Assembly: GCA_022843385.1 (NCBI GenBank)
Contig: JALHNT010000033.1
Span: forward strand, 1-64,000
DNA: 64,000 nt
Origin: Anaerolineae bacterium
GTDB taxonomy: Bacteria; Chloroflexota; Anaerolineae; Aggregatilineales; Phototrophicaceae
Direction: 5' to 3'
The notes below the pieces were generated by a model. That model made no database searches, was not told where the DNA came from, and saw only the letters and a program-made list of their open reading frames with translations. Both the position numbers and the translations under genes were made by a program. Position 1 is the stretch's first letter. Each line of letters begins with the position of its first letter. Positions 7,710-19,551 of the stretch are shown piece after piece.

Positions 7710-9752
7710 TTACGCATCAGGGTAAACTAGGAGTACGCTAGCTATACTGTTGCTTCCTGCATCGTAAACCACAATGTCATAATGACTATCACTTTCTAAT
7801 GTCAGTCCGTCAATCTGGGTTAGCACGGTGTTGTTGATTGGGTTTACAATGTACAGATCATAAATACCCTGCGAGAGCAGGATTGTACCAGAAGCGCTTC
7901 CTGCACCGATGTCATTGACCAAGCGCTGGCTATCGACTGGCGCACTCAATGCCCCGCTGCTGGGCGTTCCGGCTGCTGCTGGATCAAGTGTCGGTGCGTT
8001 GGTGGATGCAATGCCATAGGCCAGCCCGACCGATTGCTCCTCATCAGGCAAGAGGTTAATGACGCGCAGATGGGGAGATTGTCCATCGAAGATCAGGTCG
8101 GCATCTGAAAGCAGCAATAACCTCACGGGGGCGCTGCTGTAGGTGATGGCAGTATACGCAGTGCCAGACTCTAATTGGACATCTTCAGAAACCAATGGCG
8201 TGCCTGCGCTCAAAACGCTGAGGGTGCGTGCGCCAGCAGCTATCTCAATCAAGCTACTGCCCTGACTAACAACCAGGCCCGAAACTACAGCGGTGCTATC
8301 AATGGCGAAATCGATTGATTGTGACCCAGTCAGGGCATTGATGAAACGTAGCAGCGCCGGGCGATTGCGGCTGGGAGGCGCATTAGGATCATTGCTCACT
8401 AGGGTAGCGTCAGTTCCGACTCGATCACTGATGATAACTGGGCGGTTATCGAGGCGACCGCTTATCAGATACAAATAAGCGATACCGGCTTCCAGTTGAA
8501 TATCGGACGCGCTTTCGACAGTTACCGTATTGCGCGATGCGTCCATCCCTGACATGAGCAGGCTATAGCTCCCCGCCACTATGCGGAATGGTGCTGGCAC
8601 TTCGCCCAAATCGACAACAGGATCAGCGTCGAATGGCCCCTGAGTGGTGAAGATATTCACTCGCGCGATCCCTGGCACGACGTTGATGAAGGTCATTCGG
8701 GCTTCATCAAGTGGTGTCGGGGAAAGGTCTTCAGCGTAGCTCACGATGTCGAGATCATCGGCTGATCCGACAATGATGAGAGCCTGATTTTCTGTGCTCA
8801 GTTGGACTTCTTGCTGTCGTAGCGGCTGTACCACTGTCCGGTCTTCACCTGCCGCATAGATGCGCAGCGTATAGCTACCGGAAGCAAACGACATTCGAGT
8901 AGTCGGTCGACCAAACTCGATGTTGCCATTGAGCAATGTATCGTTGAGATAGACATCCAGGGCATTAAACTCCACTGAAGCATGTATGGCGCGCACAGCA
9001 GTACGTCCCGGCGCGCTAACCGCATACTGGATGATGCTGGGTGAGGCAGCGCTCCCTGCAACAATGAAGGTATACTGCTGTCGTTCGCGCAACGTGATTG
9101 TCAAATCCAGTGCTGTGCTGCCCACCTGGAATTGCAGGGTCTTTTCACCAGCCGTCAGCGTCGGGGTCAGCCCGATTCGTTCGCTCCCAATATCCGCTGT
9201 CAGATCGCCCGAAGAATCACGCAGCCGAACCGCTGGGGCATCTGTCGTCGCGTTGACCACCACAGCCAGGCTTTCAGCAGCATTGAGTGGATTAATGGCG
9301 GCTGGAATGGCGAATAACGAAAGGTCGGTTCCCGTGCCTTTCAGGATCCACATCGCCGCTTGATTGCCTTCGACTGTCAATGTTGTTTCGAGCAGGGCTG
9401 GGGTATCTGCTCGTCCGCCGCTCGGTACAACCCGCACAGTGTAAGGTTGAGCAGGGATCGTTGTCGGTTCGGTGAAGCTGCCAAAACCCAGGTTCGTGGC
9501 AATCGCCTGTCGATCAATAAAGAGGTTGAGGGGCGGTGAATCCACAACAGCATTGACCACCCTCACCTGACCTGGATTTTGTCTGGGCGTCGGCGTGGCG
9601 GCGCGGGTGGGGCTGGCGGTGGGGAGAATACTCGTCGGCTCGGCTGAGGCTGTCGCTTCAAGGGTGGCAGTTGGCGTGGGTGGAGTCGGCGCACAGGCAG
9701 TCAGCAGGACGATGAGCAACCCGGTGAGTGAAAAACGGCGGATTTGATGCAT
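7710..9752 (-). CDS. Lipoprotein made of DUF4397 repeats
   Basis: A 680-residue exported lipoprotein. The start at 9752 is preferred over 9758 because GAGGA lies six bases upstream of it. The signal peptide ends in a lipobox (IVLLTAC), then comes a Pro/Thr/Ser-rich linker to about residue 65. The rest is five or six DUF4397-type units, each opening with a phrase such as VRVVNAVVDSPPLNLFID, VRAIHASVEFNALDVYL or LRFINALTGSQSIDFAI. DUF4397 domains are beta-sandwich modules of surface proteins with no known enzyme activity. It follows another DUF4397 protein behind a strong terminator, so it needs its own promoter. A tether or sensor at the cell surface is plausible. Confidence 0.85.
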   Translation of the reverse strand: MHQIRRFSLTGLLIVLLTACAPTPPTPTATLEATASAEPTSILPTASPTRAATPTPRQNPGQVRVVNAVVDSPPLNLFIDRQAIATNLGFGSFTEPTTIPAQPYTVRVVPSGGRADTPALLETTLTVEGNQAAMWILKGTGTDLSLFAIPAAINPLNAAESLAVVVNATTDAPAVRLRDSSGDLTADIGSERIGLTPTLTAGEKTLQFQVGSTALDLTITLRERQQYTFIVAGSAASPSIIQYAVSAPGRTAVRAIHASVEFNALDVYLNDTLLNGNIEFGRPTTRMSFASGSYTLRIYAAGEDRTVVQPLRQQEVQLSTENQALIIVGSADDLDIVSYAEDLSPTPLDEARMTFINVVPGIARVNIFTTQGPFDADPVVDLGEVPAPFRIVAGSYSLLMSGMDASRNTVTVESASDIQLEAGIAYLYLISGRLDNRPVIISDRVGTDATLVSNDPNAPPSRNRPALLRFINALTGSQSIDFAIDSTAVVSGLVVSQGSSLIEIAAGARTLSVLSAGTPLVSEDVQLESGTAYTAITYSSAPVRLLLLSDADLIFDGQSPHLRVINLLPDEEQSVGLAYGIASTNAPTLDPAAAGTPSSGALSAPVDSQRLVNDIGAGSASGTILLSQGIYDLYIVNPINNTVLTQIDGLTLESDSHYDIVVYDAGSNSIASVLLVYPDA

Positions 9753-9818
9753 ACACATTCCTCAACAGCGGCGAACCTTATTTCATTCTACCGCGTCTTA
9801 GCAGGCTCCGAATTAACG

Positions 9819-9850
9819 AAAAAGTCCTGCACATTGGCAGGACTTTTCTC
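9819..9850 (-). terminator. Strong intrinsic terminator between the two DUF4397 genes
   Basis: AAAAGTCCTGC (9820-9830) and GCAGGACTTTT (9837-9847) form an 11-base-pair stem with a six-base loop. Read on the minus strand the stem runs into a T-rich tail. It sits about 20 bases past the stop at 9870. Confidence 0.9.
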
Positions 9851-9869
9851 TTTGTTGAAATGTGCTCAA

Positions 9870-12584
9870 CTAGCGTTGCACGACTGACCCGGCTGGCACC
9901 CAGCCACGAATGCCGCTGGGCAGTTCGATGTAGCTGAATTGTCCATCACTGAACAAGAGTGTCACTTCCTGTCCGGCTGTCAGGACTGGAAGACCATCGC
10001 CACTCCCACCTGGCGAGCCGGTCATAGCGACTACACCGTCATTGATGCGTGCCGGAATCGGATTGATCGGCAGTCCCTCGGTTGGTGTGGCGGTCACGCC
10101 CACTACAGGTGTGGCGACGACACCTTCAACAACTGTTCTATCACCGGCCAGCACTGGAATCTCGCTGATCTGCGCTGGCTTACCGTTGAAGGTGATTTGC
10201 ACAAAGAGGGTCGAATCTGACTGGCTGGCGACCCAGCCAGTTTGTCCGTTGTAGCTGGTTTGCAACCACAATCCATCTTCGGTCCGTGCTGTGACAATCA
10301 ACTGGGTGCCGCTGGGAATACGCTCGATTACCTCGGTCGTAACATCGGGTTGGCGGCGGAGGTTCAGGTTCGCATCAGGGTCCAGCGTCACGGTAGCTAT
10401 GAAGGCATCTTTAGTTGGGTCGAGGGTTGGCGTAGCTCCCAGCACTGTTCCCCGCGCGATTTCACCGCGGGTTTCGATTGGGGTAATCACCAATAGACCC
10501 CGCTGCTCGATTTCTTCAAGCGTGATGCGACGATCATTAAATGTATACTGAACGTATTGCGCATTCACCCAACCGGTGATGCTGCCGCCATTGGCAGGGT
10601 TGTGTTGAATGAATACCCAGGCGCGATCTTCACTGATTCCCAGGAATTGGGTGATAACTCCATTACCGATCCGTTCCAGCACTTCCCCCTGGGCATCAGG
10701 GGTGCGGCGGATGTTGAGATTGACCCCTTCATCGAGATTGAAGATAACTGCGGCAACTGTGTTGGCCGGTACTGCTGGCGGTGCCACAGCCGTGTTATCG
10801 ACTTCTCCAGGTGCATTGGCTGCTACCAGGGGCAGCTCCTTCAGAGGAATACGCTCGCCGCGCGCATTTCGGACATCAATGTACAGCCCGTTGACCCAGG
10901 CCGTTATCGTCCCTCCATCAGCTGTGGCAACGGTAACATTCAGCCATGTTTCTTCTGGAACCAGGTCTTCGCGTTCACCCAATGCCGCTGCTGGATCTTC
11001 AAAAACATAATCGGTAGGCACTGGTGTAGCGCTGAACGGAATTTCTTCCAGTCCGCCGATGCGTCCATTGACTGTCAGGATTGTGCCTGCCGGAACTGTA
11101 CCGAGAGATAGAGCGTCGCTGTTAGGATACTGGCGCAATTGCAGGTTACGGTCTGCATCCAGATTGAACACGCGCCCGCTGGGGCCAGCTGACTCGACCT
11201 GGGCAGGTGGCGGGACAGTGGGCTGCACGACCGCTGCTTCTAATGTCGGGGCGGCTGTTGGCACCGGCGGCAGAGTCGGCTGAACTGCGACAACTGCGTC
11301 GGCTGCTCCTGGTGCGCTGGCGATGCCCTGCGCCAAACTGGTTGGCGCAATGATGAGGCGAATGTCCTCGCCTTTGGCCAATGCGATCAGATTGTAATAC
11401 ACGCCGCCATAGAAGGCTGTGCTGTCAATCTCCAGGCTACGGTTGGCTGCGTCGTCATTCAGATCCAGCGTTAACGTATCACTAACGGGATCAAGGCTGA
11501 TGGCATCACCGGCCTCACCGAAACCCACATCTTCACCCAGGTCGCTGCCATCTGCCAGCGTCAGGCTGAGGGTTGCAGTGCCGGGGATGCCGTTAATGAG
11601 CGCAACACGCGCCTGTTCAGCATCAATGCCGCTGATGTCATCCTCGAACACGGTGAGTTGAATGTCGCTGACCGGCCCAAGCGCGGCCACAGTCAGTGCC
11701 TGTCCAGCTTCAACCGGCAGATTGGCAGTCAGTAGATTATCAGCCGAACCAGCCGCGCGCACTGCGACATCATAGGCACCGGTTGGGACACTGATGTGTG
11801 GCGTGAATTCTCCAAACGCCAAGCCGGTGACTATGAGGCTGTTGTTCACATAGATGTCAACCGCAGGGGCACCATCAACGCCGTGAATCAGCCGCACAAA
11901 ACCGCCGTCGCTGGCGGGTTGTGTGGCTTGCGACAGGATCATGCTTTGGGGATCATCGAGGGTGCCATAAGCCACCATCATGAAGGAAATACCGCTGTTC
12001 AGCGCTACACGGTCAATAGTCAATACGGCTTCCCCAATACCTTCTCCGCTGGGGACAATGCCGAAATCGAGCAGGAAGACCGGCAGATCGAGCGTGCTGG
12101 TCGGCACACCGAACTGAATGTTGGGCAGCACCAGCCGATCATCCGTCAACTTCAGATCAACGGCCGGGGCATCGCTGATGGCATGGATCACCGTCAGCCG
12201 GGCTTCACCCACATCCAGTGGCGACAGATCATCCGGGTAGATGAGGAAATTGGGATTGCTGGCCGAAGCCGCCACCAGCGTAAAGGCCAGATCAGCCGTT
12301 GCTGTGACCGACTGCTGCCACAGGGTATTTGATGCGCCCGATGGTGTGACACTGATCTCGTGATCGCCGGCTGGCGCATTGACGTAGGTTGAGGCTTCGC
12401 CAAATGCCAGATTGCTGATGGTGAGCTGACCATTCGTATAGACATCGATGGCCGGCACTCCAGGGATGGCATGGACAAAGCGGAGTTGTGATACCCCGTC
12501 ATCCTGCGCCAGGCTGACGCCAAAACTCAGCACGAACAGCACGACCATGCCGAGCATCAACCACGATTTTTGCATTGATTTCAT
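9870..12584 (-). CDS. Exported DUF4397 and SH3-domain multidomain protein
   Basis: A 904-residue secreted protein. The start at 12584 is used because it begins the signal peptide (MKSMQKSWLMLGMVVLFVLS) and has AAGGAG nine bases upstream; the frame stays open 60 bases further. Four DUF4397-type units fill about residues 30-420 (LRFVHAIPGVPAIDVYTN, LTVIHAISDAPAVDL, VRLIHGVDGAPAVDIYV, VALINGIPGTATLSL). A Pro/Thr linker follows, then at least three bacterial SH3 modules with the NLQLRQYP, NLNIRRTPD and NLNLRRQPD signature, and a shorter fourth at the C-terminus ending in GIRGWVPAGSVVQR. SH3b domains usually bind peptidoglycan or other wall polymers. The protein may link an envelope polymer to a partner bound by the DUF4397 part. 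Confidence 0.87.
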   Translation of the reverse strand: MKSMQKSWLMLGMVVLFVLSFGVSLAQDDGVSQLRFVHAIPGVPAIDVYTNGQLTISNLAFGEASTYVNAPAGDHEISVTPSGASNTLWQQSVTATADLAFTLVAASASNPNFLIYPDDLSPLDVGEARLTVIHAISDAPAVDLKLTDDRLVLPNIQFGVPTSTLDLPVFLLDFGIVPSGEGIGEAVLTIDRVALNSGISFMMVAYGTLDDPQSMILSQATQPASDGGFVRLIHGVDGAPAVDIYVNNSLIVTGLAFGEFTPHISVPTGAYDVAVRAAGSADNLLTANLPVEAGQALTVAALGPVSDIQLTVFEDDISGIDAEQARVALINGIPGTATLSLTLADGSDLGEDVGFGEAGDAISLDPVSDTLTLDLNDDAANRSLEIDSTAFYGGVYYNLIALAKGEDIRLIIAPTSLAQGIASAPGAADAVVAVQPTLPPVPTAAPTLEAAVVQPTVPPPAQVESAGPSGRVFNLDADRNLQLRQYPNSDALSLGTVPAGTILTVNGRIGGLEEIPFSATPVPTDYVFEDPAAALGEREDLVPEETWLNVTVATADGGTITAWVNGLYIDVRNARGERIPLKELPLVAANAPGEVDNTAVAPPAVPANTVAAVIFNLDEGVNLNIRRTPDAQGEVLERIGNGVITQFLGISEDRAWVFIQHNPANGGSITGWVNAQYVQYTFNDRRITLEEIEQRGLLVITPIETRGEIARGTVLGATPTLDPTKDAFIATVTLDPDANLNLRRQPDVTTEVIERIPSGTQLIVTARTEDGLWLQTSYNGQTGWVASQSDSTLFVQITFNGKPAQISEIPVLAGDRTVVEGVVATPVVGVTATPTEGLPINPIPARINDGVVAMTGSPGGSGDGLPVLTAGQEVTLLFSDGQFSYIELPSGIRGWVPAGSVVQR

Positions 12585-12618
12585 CACAACAACTCCTTCT
12601 CTCTCGATGACGCGCCAG

Positions 12619-12641
12619 AAAGGGGTACGCAGTCGTACCCC
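12619..12641 (-). terminator. Hairpin after ahcY (terminator or attenuator)
   Basis: GGGGTACG (12622-12629) and CGTACCCC (12634-12641) form a perfect eight-pair stem with a four-base loop. On the minus strand only TTTCT follows, so termination may be partial, leaving some read-through from ahcY into the DUF4397/SH3 gene. Confidence 0.6.
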
Positions 12642-12654
12642 CACTTCAGACAGG

Positions 12655-14969
<2,315 letters not shown>

Positions 14970-15071
14970 TAATCTCGGCTTAATCGGATGCAAATCGGGA
15001 GTATACCACACGCTTCCGGGGCATTGTAGAATAGAAATTGTTCGACTCGTTCCGCGTTGAAATGGAAAAAC

Positions 15072-16415
15072 ATGACAATCTTCAATCACCAACGTCTGAC
15101 ACGTAATCGGTTGCGGTTGGATGTCGAGCGGCTGCGGCGCGGTTTCTACAGTGATGCCTATTTTGAAAACATCGTTCGGGTGCTGCACGGTGCACAGCAG
15201 TCTGGCTACACCTTTGCCGGGCACTCGCCACGACAATTGCCGCTTGACCCAAGCGGTGCGCCCATCGGAGACATTGAAGTTGAAATGCAGGTGTTCAACC
15301 GTCGCGAACCCTCGGCGCTGGTGGCCGGGGTGGATGTGGCGTTGGCGATGTTGCGTGATGTAACCGGATATTACGCGAGTTCGGATCAGTTTGTCGAGAC
15401 CTGGCGCGAGTTGCAGGTCGAAGCGGTTCAAGATGGTGTATTCACCCCTTATGCTGGCAACCCGGATGATGTGCGGCCAGTCATGCGCATTCGAGGGCGT
15501 TATTGCGATTTCGCTCTATTGGAAACCACCATCCTGGGTGTGCTGACTCGTGCCAGCCGGATTGCCACCAATGTCTATGATGTCCTGAAGGTTTCTCGTG
15601 GCAAGACGATCTTCTTCATGCCAGCCCGCTTTGATGTGCCCGAAGCTCAACCGCTGGATGGTTATGCCTACTGGCTGGCGGTTCAGCGTTACAATCACGA
15701 CTTTCAGCAGCAGATGAATCCGATTGTCAGCACCCATGCTCAGGCCGACTGGTGGGGTGGGGTTGGCACGGGAACTGTGCCTCATGCGCTGATCGCCTGT
15801 TTCCTGGCGGATACGACCGAGGCGATGCTGGCATTTGCGCAATACACGCCGGCCAATTCGCTGCGCGTTGTACTGGCCGACTTTAACAACGATTGTGTCG
15901 GAACCGCACGGTCAACCTTGGCCGCTTACTGGCCGCGTTATCTCAAGGCGCTCCAGGCTCATGATGTGCAGGAGCAGCAGCGCTGGACATTGTTTGGTGT
16001 GCGGCTTGATACCAGCGCCAACATGCGCGACTCTGCCCTGCCGCCTGATGGGGAAAAAGGCGTGAACCCCATGCTTGTGCGGATCGTTCGTGACGCGATT
16101 GATTGTGCCTGGGAAAGCTGGGATGTGCCGCCAGCCTGGCGCGACGCTGCTGCGGCCTATTGTCGCAGTGTCAGGATTGTGGTTTCGGGCGGATTTAGCG
16201 CTCAGAAAATTGAACAGTTCGAAAGCGAAGCCGTGCCGGTTGATTATTATGGTGTTGGTTCGACCCTGCTGCGCAATGATCGCGCCACCAACACCGATTA
16301 CACAATGGATGTCGTACGCGTGAAAATTCATGACACCTGGGTGGACATTGCCAAGCTGGGGCGCGCACCTAACGACAGTCCCGATTTGACGCCAATCGAC
16401 CTGAGCCAGATCTGA
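15072..16415 (+). CDS. Nicotinate phosphoribosyltransferase family protein
   Basis: A 447-residue protein with NAPRTase-type features: an N-terminal DAYFENIVRVLH segment, RGRYCDFALLETTILGVLTRASRIATN in the middle, an arginine-bearing FFMPARFD loop, and the phosphate-binding GTGTVPHALIA segment, followed by a TIM-like C-terminal barrel. NAPRTase joins nicotinic acid to PRPP to give nicotinate mononucleotide for NAD. I take the ATG at 15072; a TTG at 15057 is in frame, and neither has a strong ribosome site. A nicotinamidase-like gene lies about 2.4 kb away, so salvage of nicotinamide to NAD is likely. The precise subfamily is uncertain. Confidence 0.8.
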   Translation: MTIFNHQRLTRNRLRLDVERLRRGFYSDAYFENIVRVLHGAQQSGYTFAGHSPRQLPLDPSGAPIGDIEVEMQVFNRREPSALVAGVDVALAMLRDVTGYYASSDQFVETWRELQVEAVQDGVFTPYAGNPDDVRPVMRIRGRYCDFALLETTILGVLTRASRIATNVYDVLKVSRGKTIFFMPARFDVPEAQPLDGYAYWLAVQRYNHDFQQQMNPIVSTHAQADWWGGVGTGTVPHALIACFLADTTEAMLAFAQYTPANSLRVVLADFNNDCVGTARSTLAAYWPRYLKALQAHDVQEQQRWTLFGVRLDTSANMRDSALPPDGEKGVNPMLVRIVRDAIDCAWESWDVPPAWRDAAAAYCRSVRIVVSGGFSAQKIEQFESEAVPVDYYGVGSTLLRNDRATNTDYTMDVVRVKIHDTWVDIAKLGRAPNDSPDLTPIDLSQI

Positions 16416-16419
16416 CAGG

Positions 16420-17709
16420 ATGATGCCGATGGATGAGTGGATGAATCTCCGTAAGGATGCTGATAAAGGGCGTGAACCACGCTTGATTTCGTCTCTGTTC
16501 GGTTCGCGCTGGATTTCAATGGCGGCTCTGGTTGAGCAGATTGCATCCGCCTTTACCGATGAGTACGGTGAGGATTCACCAGAAGTGCGTGAGGCGGCTA
16601 CACCGGCGCAGCGGTTGCGATTGTTGTTGGGGACGGCAGAATACATCATCGCCACCGAGTCGGCGCACCTCTCGAATGACCAAAAAGCCGAGGTCATCAA
16701 CCGTGCCTATAGTGAGCTGTTTGGCTATGGCCCGCTGGACGCTTTGTTCCTCGATGAGCGTGTGACCACCATCGCCCTTGAAGGCGCAGACCGTGCTTCA
16801 GTGCGCCTGGGGCAGGACGAGCTACAGCTTCTCGAACCGATCTTCCAGAACGATCACCATTTTCGTCGGGTGGTCAAGCGCTTGCTGCTGGACGCGGGAG
16901 CCGAACTCCGTGATGACCAACCGTATATCGAAGTCGGCATGATGGCCGGCGAGCGTCCGATAGCCATCAATCTGGTTGCGCCTCCGGCGGCCTTTCAATT
17001 GACGCTTGACATCCGTTTGCATCCCGCGACGCTGCCGACCTGGGATAATCTGGTACAGACTCAGTTCTTGACTAATGAAGCAGCAAGTCTGCTTCAAGCC
17101 ATCAGCCGATCAGCGCACGGCATCATGGTGATTGGTGAACCGGCTTCCGGCAAAACCACCTTGCTGAATCTCATCACGCAGTCCATCCCCACCCCGGAGT
17201 CAGTCATCGCGGTCGAGCGTGCTGGCGAAATGCGGCTACCGGCAGCGATACGACGGTACGCCCCCCAGTGGCCGGTGGCGGAACGTCGCGGAATATCCTT
17301 TGGTGAACAGATACAGCACGCGCTGGCTGAAAAACCCGGTTGCCTGATTTTGGATGAAGTGCGCGCCGATGAACCGCTGACGATAGCGCCACTGCTTCAG
17401 ATGGACAATTCGCCGCGCCAGATCTGGTCATTTCGCAGCGCCATCTTCATCAAGCGTCTCCAGAGCGCCTTAGGGATGTTAGCGCGTCGCGCCGATACTG
17501 CCAGCGGCGATGAGATGGTCCGTGCGCTCTATGAGCGACTGCCGTTCGTCGTGGCGGTCAATCGCGTCAATCATCAGCTTAAATTGTGGAGCGTCGGGGA
17601 GTGGCAGTTCAAACACAGCCCGGATTATCCGACCTATGTGCCGCTGCTTCAAGTGGAGTCCGGTGAACTGAAACCAACAGGCGAGTCACCCTATCGGACA
17701 TTGTCGTAG
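16420..17709 (+). CDS. VirB11/CpaF-like secretion ATPase, orphan
   Basis: A 429-residue P-loop ATPase. Residues 90-200 form the N-terminal domain seen in CpaF/TadA (LFGYGPLDALFLDERVTTIAL). Walker A is GEPASGKTT near residue 239, and Walker B is CLILDEVRADE near 306. The CpaF Asp box and His box are weakly kept. These ATPases drive type II/IV secretion or Tad pilus assembly, but no pilin, TadB/C or secretin gene is near. It starts four bases after the previous stop, so it is co-transcribed with the NAPRTase. Its role without partners is open; partners may be elsewhere in the genome. Confidence 0.75.
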   Translation: MMPMDEWMNLRKDADKGREPRLISSLFGSRWISMAALVEQIASAFTDEYGEDSPEVREAATPAQRLRLLLGTAEYIIATESAHLSNDQKAEVINRAYSELFGYGPLDALFLDERVTTIALEGADRASVRLGQDELQLLEPIFQNDHHFRRVVKRLLLDAGAELRDDQPYIEVGMMAGERPIAINLVAPPAAFQLTLDIRLHPATLPTWDNLVQTQFLTNEAASLLQAISRSAHGIMVIGEPASGKTTLLNLITQSIPTPESVIAVERAGEMRLPAAIRRYAPQWPVAERRGISFGEQIQHALAEKPGCLILDEVRADEPLTIAPLLQMDNSPRQIWSFRSAIFIKRLQSALGMLARRADTASGDEMVRALYERLPFVVAVNRVNHQLKLWSVGEWQFKHSPDYPTYVPLLQVESGELKPTGESPYRTLS

Positions 17710-17724
17710 CTTGATTGACAGATA

Positions 17725-17751
17725 CCCCTGCCAGCCACATCAGGGCAGGGG
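17725..17751. terminator. Hairpin between convergent genes
   Basis: CCCCTGCC (17725-17732) pairs with GGCAGGGG (17744-17751) around an 11-base loop. No clear T-run follows on either strand, so it is only a possible terminator for the genes ending at 17709 and 17757. Confidence 0.4.
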
Positions 17752-17756
17752 AAGGT

Positions 17757-18800
17757 TCAGACCTGTTCGCCGGCTACGACACGCTTCAAACTCTCGCTGA
17801 ACGGCGGACGCGCAATCCCACGCTCGGTAATGATGCCGCTCAGATAACGATGCGGCGTCACATCAAACGCCGGATTACGGGCGTGGAAGTGTGGTGGCGT
17901 CAGCGGATTCCCATAGGGCGTCAGCACCTCGTCCTTGCCGCGTTCTTCAATCGGAATGTGATCCCCATCGGGCAGGTTGAAATCAATCGTCGAGGCCGGT
18001 GATACCGTGTAGAATGGGATGTCGTGTTCCTTCGCCATAATCGCCACTTGATATGTGCCGATCTTGTTTGCGAAATCACCATTCGCGGCTACGCGATCAG
18101 CCCCCACCAGGATTAGCTTGACCTCGCCCTTGCGCATGTAATAACCGGCGGCGGTGTCCGGGATGATGTCGTAGCTTTGACCAAGCTGTTCCATTTCCCA
18201 GGCGCTCAGGCGCGCCCCTTGTAAACGCGGTCGTGTTTCATCCAGCAGCACATGGAACTTCTTGCCCTGCTCGAAGGCAGCGCGGATCACACCCAGCGCT
18301 GTGCCATAATCAACCGTTGCCAGCGCGCCAGTGTTGCAGTGATGCAGCACCGTGATACCATCCTGGATCAAAACAGCGCCATTGGCTCCCATCGCGCGAT
18401 TGATTTCCACATCTTCGTCAGCGATTCGTTGGGCTTCATCCAGGAGGGTCTGTCGCAATTCATCGGGGCTGGAATAGGGTTGTGACTGGGCGCAACCCAT
18501 CATCCGATCTACCCCCCATGCCAGGTTGACAGCGGTGGGGCGTGCTGCCTTCAGAATGCCTGCCGCTTGCTGCAAGTCACTCATCAACCCGTCAACCGTC
18601 TTCGCCGGACTGTTCTGAGCCGCGATTGCCATGCCGAAAGCCGCCGATGCCCCGATAGCAGGGGCGCCGCGTACAGTCATGTCCTGGATGGCAGCCGCCA
18701 CCGACTGATAATCGGGCAGATCAACTGTCTTGAATTCCCAGGGCAGCGCCTTCTGGTCAATCATTCTCACCACGCCGTTTGCCCATTCGACTGTACGCAT
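17757..18800 (-). CDS. mtnA: Methylthioribose-1-phosphate isomerase
   Basis: A 347-residue member of the eIF2B-related isomerase family that converts 5-methylthioribose-1-phosphate to the ribulose form in methionine salvage. The diagnostic segments are TVRGAPAIGASAAFG near residue 43, the catalytic cysteine region HHCNTGALATVDYGTALGV near 155, the DETRPRLQGARLSAWE block, and the catalytic aspartate in LILVGADRVAANGDFANKIG. Length is normal. AAGGA lies about nine bases upstream of the ATG. Other salvage genes are not in the window; the nicotinamidase-like gene is 14 bases upstream. Confidence 0.95.
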   Translation of the reverse strand: MRTVEWANGVVRMIDQKALPWEFKTVDLPDYQSVAAAIQDMTVRGAPAIGASAAFGMAIAAQNSPAKTVDGLMSDLQQAAGILKAARPTAVNLAWGVDRMMGCAQSQPYSSPDELRQTLLDEAQRIADEDVEINRAMGANGAVLIQDGITVLHHCNTGALATVDYGTALGVIRAAFEQGKKFHVLLDETRPRLQGARLSAWEMEQLGQSYDIIPDTAAGYYMRKGEVKLILVGADRVAANGDFANKIGTYQVAIMAKEHDIPFYTVSPASTIDFNLPDGDHIPIEERGKDEVLTPYGNPLTPPHFHARNPAFDVTPHRYLSGIITERGIARPPFSESLKRVVAGEQV

Positions 18801-18814
18801 ACCTCTATCCTTAG

Positions 18815-19546
18815 CTAAGGTGTAATCTCACGCACGACTTCGACGCCATTCAGCATCATGTTGTACAGAAAGACGACGTGCAGAAAATCAGCATCGTGTG
18901 GTGTGATCCCCAGTTGCTGGGCGGTTGCGACCGGCATATCGTAGGTGTCAACCGTATTGACTGGCAGCACCACACGGATCCCCCTCTGCTGGTGCTGATT
19001 GGCCCACAATCGCATATGCATGGCGAGCTGATGGGTGCAGAGATCGGTGCAATCACCCACCACAATCCAGGTACGGATTTGTGGCCGCGCTTCGACCCAC
19101 TGGCGAAAGCCGGGTGCAAGGCCGCTGTTGATCGAATTCTTGGGGATGACCGTCATCTGGTCATAGAAGGATAGCGCCTTGAACGCCGCCACGCTGTTGG
19201 ACTCCGCTGTGCCGCTGACACAGTGTGGCGCGTAATTGGCGAACTCGACCGCGTCGGCGGGGTGGGTATCCTGGGGCAGGGCGATGTCGCGAACCCCCCG
19301 ATCCCAGGCCAACTGAAACAGCCGTGTGATCGGCTCGACAATCTGATTGACGCGCGGCGACGACAGTGGCCCAACCGTACAGAACCCTTCGATCACATCC
19401 ACCGATATGATCCCCACGCTGCGAGGATCATGTTCGTGAAGCGATTCGAAGGCGACCGACTTCAGGTTCGCATACCAATCCACCATCCAGTCGATGAATG
19501 GACGGCTCTGGTCAATGAACTTCTGACTGTTCATGGCTACAGGCAT
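18815..19546 (-). CDS. Isochorismatase-fold hydrolase, nicotinamidase-like
   Basis: A 243-residue cysteine hydrolase. The catalytic triad is visible: Asp in IISVDVIEGF, Lys in VIPKNSINS and Cys in VVGDCTDLCTHQLA. The DTHPADAVEF segment with its Asp and His, followed by APHCVSGTAES, matches the metal site and loop of nicotinamidase PncA better than other family members. PncA turns nicotinamide into nicotinic acid, the substrate of the NAPRTase encoded at 15072. The N-terminal 40 residues are longer than in typical PncA. The start may be 19546 or 19534; neither has a clear ribosome site. Confidence 0.8.
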   Translation of the reverse strand: MPVAMNSQKFIDQSRPFIDWMVDWYANLKSVAFESLHEHDPRSVGIISVDVIEGFCTVGPLSSPRVNQIVEPITRLFQLAWDRGVRDIALPQDTHPADAVEFANYAPHCVSGTAESNSVAAFKALSFYDQMTVIPKNSINSGLAPGFRQWVEARPQIRTWIVVGDCTDLCTHQLAMHMRLWANQHQQRGIRVVLPVNTVDTYDMPVATAQQLGITPHDADFLHVVFLYNMMLNGVEVVREITP

Positions 19547-19551
19547 CGTGA

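Noticed and set aside
14970-15431. Upstream extension of the PfkB kinase frame to 15431
   Set aside because: The extra 154 codons are antisense to the start of the NAPRTase gene, and PfkB enzymes start at the GSIAYDYL block.
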